Shown here: positions 34,065 through 64,000 of the stretch, one piece after another
Numbering within the stretch: position 1 is the stretch's first letter
Layout of the letters: every line of letters starts with the position of its first letter
Assembly (NCBI GenBank): GCA_036768485.1
Contig: JAVLUZ010000273.1
Location: forward strand, 6,342,846 to 6,406,845
Origin: Mermis nigrescens
Taxonomy: Eukaryota > Nematoda > Enoplea > Mermithida > Mermithidae
Direction: 5' to 3'
Length of the DNA stretch: 64,000 nucleotides
The notes under the pieces: model-generated
What the model saw: only the letters and a program-made list of their open reading frames with translations
Told to the model about the DNA's origin: nothing
Database searches by the model: none
Position numbers and translations under genes: made by a program

Positions 34065-37000
34065 TTGGTAACAGTCCAAAGTGGCGTAACCGGGGTTCCC
34101 CAACTAGAGCTTATCAGGGTCAACACTCTTAAAGTCCGTTTCTGCCGGAAATTTCCCTAACTGAAGGGGGTTTATGGGGCTCCGGATGCGGGGTACCCCA
34201 TTGACTCATATGCGAAGCCGCGACCCCGGCCACCGACGGGGGTTTCTCCGACCTGGGGCAGTCCAAAGTGGCGTTACCGAGGTTCCCCAACTAGTGCCCA
34301 TCAGGAAGTCAACACCCCCCAACCCCGCTTTCCGCCAAAATTTCCACATTTATTCATATGTGAAGCATGACCCCGGTTCCATCGGGGGTTTCTCCGCTCC
34401 TAGGCGGGGGCAGTCTAAAGTGGCGGAACCGGGGTTCCCCAACTGGGGCTTGTTAGGGCTCAACACCACAACCTCCGTTTCTGCCAAAATTTCTCCAATT
34501 GAAGGGGGGGTTTTGGGGCTCGGAAGCGGGGTACCCTATTTATTCATATAAGAATCTGATTCCTGTTCCGTCGGGGGTTCTCCACCCTGGGGGCAGTCCA
34601 AAGTGGCGGAACCGGGGTTCCCCAAGTAGGGCCCGTGAGGGGGTAAACACCCCCAACTCCGTTTCCACCAAATTTCTCCAACTTAAGGGGGTTTACGAGT
34701 TCGGAAACGGGGTACCGTATTATTCATATGCGAATCTGACCCCAGTTCCATCGGGGGTTTCTCCGGCTTGCGGGACGTGCAAAGTGGCCAGCTAGGGTTC
34801 ACCAAGTAGGGCCCATCAGGGTCAGCATTCCCAACCCCGTTTCCGCCAAAATTTCCACACTGAAGGGGGGTTTAGGGGCTCGGAGACGGGGCACCCCATT
34901 ATTAACATGTGAAGCATAACCCCGGTACCGTCGGGGGTTTCTCCGCCCTTGGTAACAGTCCAAAGTGGCGTAACCGGGGTTCCCCAACTAGAGCTTATCA
35001 GGAGTCAACACTCTTAAGTCCGTTTCTGCCGAGAATTTCCACAACTGAAGCGGGGTTTAGGGGCTCGGATACCGGGTACCCCATTGATTCATATGCGAAG
35101 CATGACCCCGAGCACCGACGGGGGTTTCTACGACCTGGGGGCAGTCCAAAGTGGCGTTACCGAGGTTCCCCAACTAGTGCCCATCAGGAGTCAACACCCC
35201 CCAACCCCGCTTCCGCCAAAATTTCCACATTTATTCATATGTGAAGCATGACGGTTCCATCGGGGGTTTCTCCCGCCCTGGGGAGCAGTCTAAAGTGGCG
35301 GAACCGGGGTTCCCCAACTAGGGCTTATTAGGGTCAACACCCCAACCTTGTTTCTGCAAAATTTCTCCAACTGAAGGGGGTTTGGGGCTCGGAAACGGGG
35401 TACCCTATTATTCATATAAGAATCTGACTCCAGTTCCGTCGGGGGTTTCTCTGCCCTGGAGTCAGTCTAAAGTGGCGGAACCGAGGTTCCTCAACTGGGT
35501 CTCATCCAGGGTTAACACCCCCAACTTTGTCTTCGCGCAAAATTCTCACAACTGAAGGGGGGTTTAGATGCTCCGGAAACGGGGTACCCCATCATTCATA
35601 TGTGAATCTGACTCCAGTTCCGTCGGGGGTTTCTCCGCCCTGGGGGCAGTCCAAAGTGGCCGACCTGGGATCCCCCAAGTAGGGACCATCGGGGTCAGCA
35701 CACCCAACTCCGTATCCGCCAAAATTTCTACACTGAAACCGGGGCCGAGGGGGCCATAAAAACGGGGTAACCCATTGTTCATATGTGAAGCATGACCCCG
35801 GTACCGTGGGGGGTATCTCCCGCCATGGGGCAGTCCAAAGTGGCGTAACCGGGGTTCCCCAACTAGTGCCCAACAGAGTCAACACCTCCAATTCCGTTCC
35901 CGCCAAATTTTCTACAACTGAAGGGGGGTTTAGGGGCTGGGAAAGTGGGTACCCTATTAATCATATGTGAAGCATGACCCCGGTACCGTCGGCAGTTTTT
36001 TCCGTCCTGGGGGGAGTGCAAACTGGCGTAACCGGGGTTTTTCAACTAGGAGCTCATCAGGGTGAACAGCCCCGTTTCACAACCCCGTTTCCGCTAAAAT
36101 TTTTACAACTGAAGGGGGGTTTTGGGGCTTAAAAACGGGGGTACCTCATTATTCATATGTGAAGCATGACCCCGGTACCGACGGGGGTTTCTCGAGACCA
36201 GGGGGCAGTCCAAAGTGGCGTTACCGGGGTCCCCCAACTAGTGCCCATCAGAGTCAACACCCCCAACCCCGTTTCCCGCAAAAATTTCCACATTTATTCA
36301 TATGTGAAGTATGACCCCGGTTTCGGTGGGGGTTTCTCCGCCCTGGGGGCAGTCCAAAGTGGCGAAACCGGGGTTCCCCCAAAGTAGGGCCTATCAGGGT
36401 AAACACCTTTAACACCGTTTTCGCCCAAATTTCTTGAACTGAAGAGGGGTTCGGGGGTTCCCGGAAACGGGGTACCCCATTATTCATATGTGAATCTGAC
36501 CCCGGTTCCGTCGGGGGTTTCTCCGCCCTGGGGGGGGAGTCCAAAGTGGCGGAACCGGGGTTCCCCAACTAGGGCTTTTAGGGTCAACACCTCAACCTTG
36601 TTTCTGCCAAAATTTCTCTAACTGAAGGGGTTTTGGGGCTCGGAAATGGGGTACCCCATCATTAATTTGTGAATCTGACTCCAGTTCCGTCGGGGGTTTC
36701 TCCGCCCTGAGGGCAGTCAAAGTGGCAGAACCGAGGTTCCTCAACAAGGTCTCATCAGGGTTAATACCCCTAACTCCGTTTTCGCCAAAATTCTTACAAC
36801 TGAAGGGGGTTTAGAGGCTCGGAAACAGGGGTGTCCCGTTATTCATATGTGAATCTGACTCCAGTTCCGTCAGGGGTTTCTCCGCCCTGCGGGCAGTCAA
36901 AGTGGCGGAACCGAGGTTCCTGAACTGGGTCTCATCAGGGTCGACACCCCCGACTCTGTTTTTGCCAATATTCTTACAAATGAAGCGGGGTTTAGAGGCT

Positions 37001-37145
37001 CGGAAACGGGGTACCCATTATTCATATAGAATCTGACCCCGGTTCCATCGGGGTTTCCCCGGCTTGGGGTATGTCAAAGTGGCCGAGTTAGGGTTCCCCA
37101 AGTAGGGACCATCAGGGTCAATACCCGCAACCCTGTTTCCGTCAT
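34065..37145. repeat. GC-rich satellite, block 2 (about 17 units of ~180 bp)
   Basis: Tandem units of about 178-186 bp, with some shortened to about 145-160, are recognised by AGTCCAAAGTGGC near 34077, 34259, 34419, 34596, 34966, 35145, 35287, 35465, 35648, 35826, 36206, 36349, 36537 and later. Units at 34066-34940 are repeated with the same variants from 34945, which shows higher-order organisation. The GC content contrasts sharply with the AT-rich flanks. Many open frames in it are translations of the array and are not genes. Confidence 0.93.
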
Positions 37146-37831
37146 TAAAAAAACATAAGAGACAGTGTCTATTAATCACGAAAAGATTTATTTCTTAAGT
37201 TTGCACCCTCCACTAAACAGTTGAAGCTTAGAGTATGCTGTAAGAGCTTATTATTGTTAGCCTCATAAATTAGCAAATTTAGCCTCAAAAACTGTATCAA
37301 ATGCTTAAAATAGCCCAGGAACTAAATTCATCGAAAATTTTACACGATTACAACTTTAAACCATTAATTCCAATTTATTTCGGATTATAAAGTGTAATAA
37401 AATGAGCAGGATACGAGTTTTTCGTGCCATCTAGAGATAGATGCGCCGGTGCTATTTTTGACGGCTGTAAAATAACGTTAAAACTACGTAATTCTACAGT
37501 TTCTGGTCAATTTCAAGCATTTTTAAGAAAATTTCCGATTTTCATCCATTTTGGCCTTCATCTTGCCTCATTTTCCCACTTAAATAATTCGAATTTTTTT
37601 TTCATTATGATCAGTACACCCCGACCCAGGGCGTGAGGAGGGGTTCGGGGGCTTAGACCCCTGAAAATCCAGAAGACATTAGAAATCGAGAGACATATAA
37701 GAAAAAAAATTGTATTTTTAGCATCTTTTTTGAGATTTTCGTCGGTTTTACACAACCCACTCCCCCAGAATTTAGCTACTGCACCCATATATGCTCGTAA
37801 GGCAGGGCAGATACAGGTGTTATTGACTTTC
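37146..37831. other. no gene; diverged repeat debris
   Basis: AT-rich sequence right of the satellite. 37612-37792 contains decayed CATA-like parts (GGGCGTGAGGAGGGG; CCCCCAGAATTT). No coding exon was supported. Confidence 0.5.
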
Positions 37832-39240
37832 ATAGGTAGCGCTATAGCGCTACCTATGATATGCTTGGCCATCCTTTTTTCTTATATGTTCAGCAGAGCG
37901 AGTGCGAAATTTGTGTCCCCCTCACAGCAACAACGGCACACACCTGGGAGGTGCGGTTTTTACTTGATGGATAATTAAAAAAATTTCATGTCCATCTTTT
38001 TTTGTTTACACTCAATACGGAGTTAGCAATGAGTGTGAAATTACGAATCTGAACTTAAAATTTCTTTCACTCGATAGTTGTTACACAAAAGTGTAAAGTA
38101 TACCTGTTTTTTACTCTTTGCGTGTCCTTCAGCCTATCTAACTCAATTTTGGTTTCTGTGCAGTATAATTACTTTTGTAATGAAGAGGGTTGCAATATCT
38201 CAAAACCGATTTTTTCACTCTTTTAACGCAATATGTTTCGATCTTTGATCGTTTTAGTGTAAAGAGTTCGAGACGAAATTTCTCCAGCTACTCCGCTTAG
38301 TAGGTGGAACATGCTAATTATGCTCAAAATGTGCCCTGACCTTAGCATTACAGGTCCTAGTTTATTTTGTTTCTATTCACCCAATATTGCGGTATTAGCA
38401 CAAGTGTAAAGTTTACACCGAGATGCATTTTTCCGCGTAGAGCATTGGGTATCAAACAATATGCGGAGGACAATTTTTTTTAAAAATGTTGTCCCTTACT
38501 TGCAAATAACGAATCTGACCTCAAAATTTCTTTACACTGAATTATTGTTGCACAAATGTGTAAAGTATACGAGTTTTTTTACTGTTAGCGTGTTTTAAAG
38601 CTTATCTAACTCAATTTCGGTTTCTGTGTAGTTTAATTGGTTTTATAATATAGAGGGTTACAACATCTCGAAAAGTAAAATTTTTTCTCTTTTAACGCAA
38701 TATTTCTCGATCTGTGATCGTTTTAGTGTAAAGGTTTCGAGACGAAAAACGAAATTTCTTCAGCAAATCCGCTAAGTAGGCGGAACATGCTAATTATGCT
38801 TGAAATGTGCCCTTAGCTTAGCGTTACAGATTCTACTTTATGTTCTTTCTATACACCCAATATTGCGTTAGTAGCACAAGTGTAAAGCTTACACTGAGAA
38901 ACACTTTATCACCCAGAGCGTTGGATATCAAACGATTTGCGAAGGGCCAATTTTCTTAAAATGTTACACCTGAGTTGTAGATTACGAATCTGACCTTAAA
39001 ATTACTTTACACTCAATGGTTGTGGCAGAAAAGTGTAAAGTACACGGGTGTTCTACATACAGCGTGTCCTGAAGCTTATTTAGCTCAAGTTTGGTTTTTT
39101 TGCAGTCCATTTGGTCTTATAGTTTTAAGACCTACAATATCTCAAAACGTAGAATTTGTTTCCCTTTTAACGCTATATTTCTTGATCTGTGATCATTTTA
39201 GTGTAAAGGGTTCGAGACGAAAAAAGAAATTTCTTCAGCT
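37832..39240 (-). repeat. GTGTAAA-family repeat, copy A with ~460-bp tandem units
   Basis: It begins with a perfect 26-bp palindrome (37832-37857, core TAGCGCTATAGCGCTA), followed by GTGCGAAATTTGTGTCCCCC and about 2.6 tandem units of about 460 bp (38000-38460, 38500-38930, 38970-39240), each with TTTACACT/GTGTAAAG motifs and GTTCGAGACGAAA. Reversed relative to the copies at 49690-50447 and 53560-54060. Confidence 0.85.
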
Positions 39241-39315
39241 ACTTGCACCCTTCCCCCTGCAGAATTTTGGCGCTGCCCATCTATGGATATTTGGCCTGAA
39301 TTATTAAATAAAAGT

Positions 39316-39415
39316 AGGGAACTAGCAAAGAACAATGCTCCGATGGAACAAAAAAGGTGAATATACTTGAATTTCTTCATTGTTAAGGATGTAAGAGGAG
39401 GGGACTAGGGAACAT
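39316..39415. mobile_element. fragment related to the 46819-47576 MITE
   Basis: Shares ACTAGCAAAGAA, ATGCTCCGATGGAACAAAAA and GAGGGGACTAGG with one arm of 46819-47576; the rest is missing. Confidence 0.7.
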
Positions 39416-40624
39416 TTTCCTATATGCACAGAAGCCATAGGAATGTGCTGAACATGAGAAAAAAACTCGAACTTCATTCAGCTAAGAACTTAAAAAATTA
39501 TACTATGCACTAATTTATATCACAGTATCGCTTAATTTAAAAAATAAAAAATAAAGTCTGTCAAAATTTAGGCGTTACGTTATATTTACCGTCATTCCTT
39601 TGCGTTATATGCCCCGTTTTTTCGCCCTATCGCCGAATAATCATTAAATCCGGAATGGGCCTTGAATCGCTCTAATTAATGTCACGACATTCGCTCATTA
39701 TGCATGTTGCATATTTGGGTAACCGGAAGTTTCAGCAAAAAGATTCCACGAACAGGTAATTTTTACACAGTTTACATAACAGATATCTGCACTCTAGCAA
39801 AAGTGATGAAAGTTTTCCTTATTATTTAGTGCGCGGCAAATTTAACGAGACTTTCGCCTTATGCGTAATCACTATTTCATTCTAATTTATTCTGGAAATC
39901 TAATCGCACTTATACGCATCTGTTTGTAGTTTCCATTTCGCCGTAAGATTTGCATATGGAAATATTTGTTTAAAAAAATTTTCATTTTTTAAAATAAGTT
40001 TTCTACAATTTTGAATTCTTGAATTTTAAAGTTTTACATCTGAAACTTCAATTTTTATTGTTCTTAAGTGTTGTTTTTTGTTTAACTTTCGCTTTTAACG
40101 TTCCCTTTCAATTTTTATTGTTGTTCGCAATTCGTCTGTGGATAATGATGAGCACGTATGCGCAAAAATGAAAACCATCTGAAATTTGATTCTGGGTGTC
40201 TACGGGGTTATAAGAATTTTAGGATACAGTCATACAAGTATATAGCGTAGGCATTATTAATGGCGAAGAGGGGATTGGGCCCGAAACTTTTTTAAAAAGT
40301 GCCTCTTTTAAATCAGAAGGATGGGTACACGTCAGTAAGACTGTTTTTCGACCTTTGGACAATACTCGTCCTTTCTGAAATATATAAGCAGAAAATTTGA
40401 AAAAAAAGAATTCAAAAAAAATTGAATAAATTGGACAAGATATAGTCGAAAAAATGTGTATATGGCGTGAAGCGCCCAAGATTTGAGACTTCTGCAAATA
40501 AGCCAAAAAATGCTTAAAAGGGCATATTTTTATACAATTTTTACGATAAATCAACAATTTTGGGGGTCGAAGCCATTTGGGAGGGGGGGTAGTAGCTATA
40601 ATAGGTGGGGCCGACCCCTTATAA
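39416..40624. other. no gene supported
   Basis: AT-rich sequence. 40380-40600 shares a pattern with 12830-13090 (AATTGAA.AAAATATAGTC and a G-rich end), probably an old dispersed repeat. The 137-codon minus frame across it is not protein-like at its ends. Confidence 0.5.
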
Positions 40625-40750
40625 ACCACCACCCCTCAGGAATACGTATGGACCTATCCTCAAATTTTCCTAAGGCACATGCGTGATCACCCTTCAGGAA
40701 CACGTATGGATATACCCACAAAATTTCCCAAGGCACATGTGTGATGATGA
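40625..40750. repeat. tandem duplication of ~58 bp
   Basis: CACCCyTCAGGAAyACGTATGGA and AAGGCACATGyGTGAT occur twice in a row. Confidence 0.8.
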
Positions 40751-40782
40751 GTAGTTGACTTCTTAGAAGGGTGCGGACACTA

Positions 40783-41819
40783 GACCAGCGTATTCAGATG
40801 GTCAGCATTATCAGATGGTCAGCCAGTACAGATGGCTAGGGTATTCAATGGCCAGCGTAGTCACTTGCCAACCTATAGTTAGATAGTGGAATGCATACGT
40901 AATCAAATCACGCAGTATTTCAATTTTATATTACTTTATTTTTGGCTTTAAATTCGTTTTGTTAAAGCGTGTTTCAACGATGGTGCAAACATAGTTATGA
41001 GTTTGAATAGTGCGTCTACAAGCCACGCACAGTCAATCTAAAACTACCGTTTTCTATTATTTATGAATTTAGGCTTGCCTCAACACCATTTTCCCTCGAG
41101 CGAGCAAATCTAGCGAGGGGCACATCCATACCTGGGCGTAGGGGGAAGAGGGGGTTGGGGTATGCACCCCTCAGAAACCAAAATATCCCCACAGAATACA
41201 AATTTTGAAATCTTGGCCTTGGCAGCAAAAATAATTTCGCGCGAATAGAATAATGCGTATTTTTTGATGATTTTTACCATAATTATTCAAATTTTTTTGC
41301 GCAGGGTAATCATTAATGACATTTACTGACTTTCTTGGCGCTCTAAAAACTGCATTTATTTGTACATAGAGGACAAGAAATTCTAGTTCGTACGCTGATT
41401 TTTCGAGTGTTTTTCAGTGTTACGCCGATTTTCGCACTAATTTCGTACGTTTTTTCAAGAGAATTTTCGTACATTTCTAATTCGGGTCACAAATGATTCT
41501 ATCAAACGACGGCAAAAAACCCATTCTTTAAGCATAATAGACAGTTTTTTGACAATGTTTGACATTTTTAGGAAATTTTAGGGTTCCGGCTGGTCTGATA
41601 TATACCCTCATGCGGTCAAATAATGTTTATCTCTGAAGTCAGAAAGTGATAAAACATATTTTATCTAAAAAATTTTCCAAGAAGGACAGATACTGGCTTA
41701 GGGTTCATGCTGGCAATCTGAATACGCTGGCCATATGCATACACCGGGCGTCGGAAGCGGATAATTTTGGCGGGCCATCTGAATATGCTCTCAAAAAAGA
41801 ACTTGGCTAGCCATCTGAC
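40783..41819. mobile_element. possible ~1-kb element with CAGATGG iterons
   Basis: CCAGCGTATTCAGATGGTCAGC at the left has an inverted counterpart at 41711-41732, with further TCAGATGG / CCATCTGA motifs near both ends. The borders and target duplication are unclear; a CATA-family copy is inserted at its right end. Confidence 0.4.
41131..41215 (-). mobile_element. CATA-family fragment
   Basis: Only the CATACCTGGGCGTAGGGGG end and about 70 bp of the adjoining part remain. Confidence 0.75.
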
Positions 41820-42082
41820 CACACCTGGGCGTAAGTGGATAAGGGTTTGCGGTACGCACCTCCCAGATACCAAAATACCCTCAGAAACCGAAATACTCCA
41901 CAGAATTCAATTTAAAAACTTTTTGTTTTCCGCATATTTTTTCGATAGCAATGGACAGTGCTCGATGAGAAACGTTGAAAAATTACAAAAATGATGTTTC
42001 TGGTCATGTCACGATTTTTAAAGCCATTTTTTTACCTTTGAAAAATCTTGCACCCCCGGAATTTCGGTACCGTTCACCTATG
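41820..42082 (-). mobile_element. CATA-family copy
   Basis: Duplications CATCTGAC and CATTTGAC (7 of 8). Confidence 0.88.
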
Positions 42083-43218
42083 CATTTGACCCTCAATTCT
42101 TTCAGAATGGACCGGATTCGAGAGATCAATTTTCGGAAAAATATTTATTCCCTACGTTAATTTTATTCCACTGTAATCACAAACGTTGAAATGTAATTTT
42201 ATTTTTCTCTATCTTTTTACAAATTTTACATCTTAATAGTAAACAAATTTTACATCTTAATAATTAAGATTACAATTTTTCAGTATAAGCAATTCATGTA
42301 AAAGGTAATAAGTATAATTGGAAGTGTCAACTAATCCAAACTTTGCCGTTTTCCCAACCCCCCTTAAGTCTGAACATTTTGACCCCCCTGGTTTTTGGAA
42401 AAAATTGAATTTTTGACCATTTCTAGGCGTTTTCGGCCAAGAAATAGTAGGTCATCTATACCCCCGTAACAATAGCCGGAGACCCTCCACCCAAAATATT
42501 GAGCCGTTACATGTATGAGCATTAGTATATACAATTTAGACCGGAAAATCAGGAACAATTCAAAACTGTATCAGAGAATCCTATGCAAAGCATGTTTCTG
42601 ACAGTTTTTTTAAATAAATTTGCTCAAATTTTGTCTTGCTTTCACATTTATGTAAAGGTCAGTCTTTAACAATCTAATTAAAACTACCAGTGGGCGCGGA
42701 TGAGGACTTTAGGCCCCCAAAATTCAGAATAACCCCTTTAAACTTCTTCCATAATTTAATTTTTGACGCTTTTCTGCAATTTTCCGTGATTTGTTGAAAT
42801 TACGTGAATTATTTTATCGCTTTCATGTTATTTAGAATTATTTAAATTATTTTATTCAACTCATTTAACTGTTGAAATTTAGAATTTAGGTGCTACCAAC
42901 GCTGATAACTTTATGCAAAGAGCTAATTAAGAGGAGAAATAAGGCAATCGCATGCTTTACTTATTTTGTTGAAAACAAACAATTTTAGCAAAAAGATTTC
43001 AATATAAAAAAGCGAAAGCTTTCGCATTGTTTTATTACATGTATTTCCTGACAGCTTCTTATGTTATGCTCTGTTATATTCGTTTTTTATTTGATTTTTT
43101 CATTTTTGAAGTTTTTTATCTTAGGTTTACCTTGCATTCATGCGTAATTACTCAGAATCTCACGAGTTGACTTAAATATATATTTTTTCAGTTTAAGAGA
43201 AATTTGAAAAAAGATCAA

Positions 43219-63680
<20,462 letters not shown>

Positions 63681-63760
63681 CCTTTCAAAAATAGATTTGC
63701 GAACTCGTAGTGTTCTATGTAAAATTTGAATTCAAAATAATGGACACGTACATACGTACA

Positions 63761-63793
63761 CACATGGGCGTGGGGAGGATTTGGGGGTATGCA
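63761..63793 (-). mobile_element. CATA-family terminal fragment
   Basis: CACATGGGCGTGGGGAGG end plus GGTATGCAC, interrupted by a full copy starting at 63794. Starts 80 bp after the stop codon of exon 4. Confidence 0.7.
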
Positions 63794-64000
63794 CCATACG
63801 TGGGCAGCAAGAAAATTCTGCGGTGTACAAGACTTTTCGATGGTCAAAAAATGGCCTTAAAAATGGTGGTATGGCAATAAAAACACAATTTTTCAACGTT
63901 TCTCATCGAGCACTATCCATTGGCATCAAAAAATGCGAAAAAAAACAAAAAAATTAAAATTGAATTCTGGGGGGGTTATTTCGATTTCTGGTGGTTGGTA
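63794..64000 (+). mobile_element. CATA-family copy, cut by the window end
   Basis: CATACGTGGGCAGC start, full core, and TTGAATTCTGGGG near the end of the window. Confidence 0.88.

Noticed and set aside
34174..37020. Frames with MKHDPGTVGGFSALG-like repeats
   Set aside because: Satellite translations; the frame shifts from unit to unit and both strands give similar frames.
40219..40632. 137-codon minus-strand frame
   Set aside because: Spans an old dispersed repeat shared with 12830-13090; low-complexity Phe/Lys-rich middle and no splice context.

Overview
The window looks like AT-rich intergenic and intronic DNA from an animal nuclear genome. There are GT-AG introns of up to about 11 kb, AATAAA signals, very small exons, no operons, and dense nested transposons, satellites and microsatellites. 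The coding exons suggest a small invertebrate, and a nematode is my guess, but nothing in the sequence proves the phylum. I see no rRNA, CRISPR array or bacterial gene. Most open frames longer than 60 codons are repeat translations.

Protein-coding content is sparse. The best gene lies on the plus strand, at 43219-63680. It has four exons (188, 279, 171 and 358 bp), all joined at phase-2 boundaries, and predicts a 331-residue secreted protein with 17 cysteines in the mature part. The stop codon of a possible short form overlaps the exon 2 donor and is followed at once by AATAAA. A second plus-strand gene (C-terminal part only) is assembled from small exons between 2229 and 6528. On the minus strand there is a terminal exon with a poly(A) signal (726-1027), and three candidate exons of a multi-pass membrane protein (12239-15035). 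A fragmentary hAT transposase lies at 31893-32668.

Repeats give the window its shape. (1) A short element family of about 200-340 bp, with CATAssTGGGC ends and 8-bp target duplications, occurs more than 25 times in both orientations and sits close to exons 2-4 of the secreted gene. (2) An inverted repeat with 3.0-3.7 kb arms covers 16212-27642. Its loop holds a 4.27-kb element (19893-24163) with perfect 17-bp terminal repeats and an 8-bp target duplication, and its left arm holds a 200-bp CAG...CTG element that is absent from the right arm. (3) A GC-rich satellite of about 180 bp per unit, with higher-order structure (30060-30613 and 34065-37145), is split by a 3.45-kb element, which itself carries a 1.28-kb hAT element. 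(4) A family rich in GTGTAAA motifs ends in a 26-bp palindrome (37832-39240, 47700-50447, 52280-54060, with a relative at 10741-11712). (5) Further elements with 8-bp duplications lie at 8623-9673, 9977-10723, 13997-14433 and 51275-52032, and a TA-flanked element lies at 46819-47576. (AT)n tracts lie at 292-491, 1485-1612 and 46595-46818.

The genes show no evident pathway link. What connects the window is layered transposition: elements inside elements inside satellites or introns, datable in order from target duplications and from one empty site.
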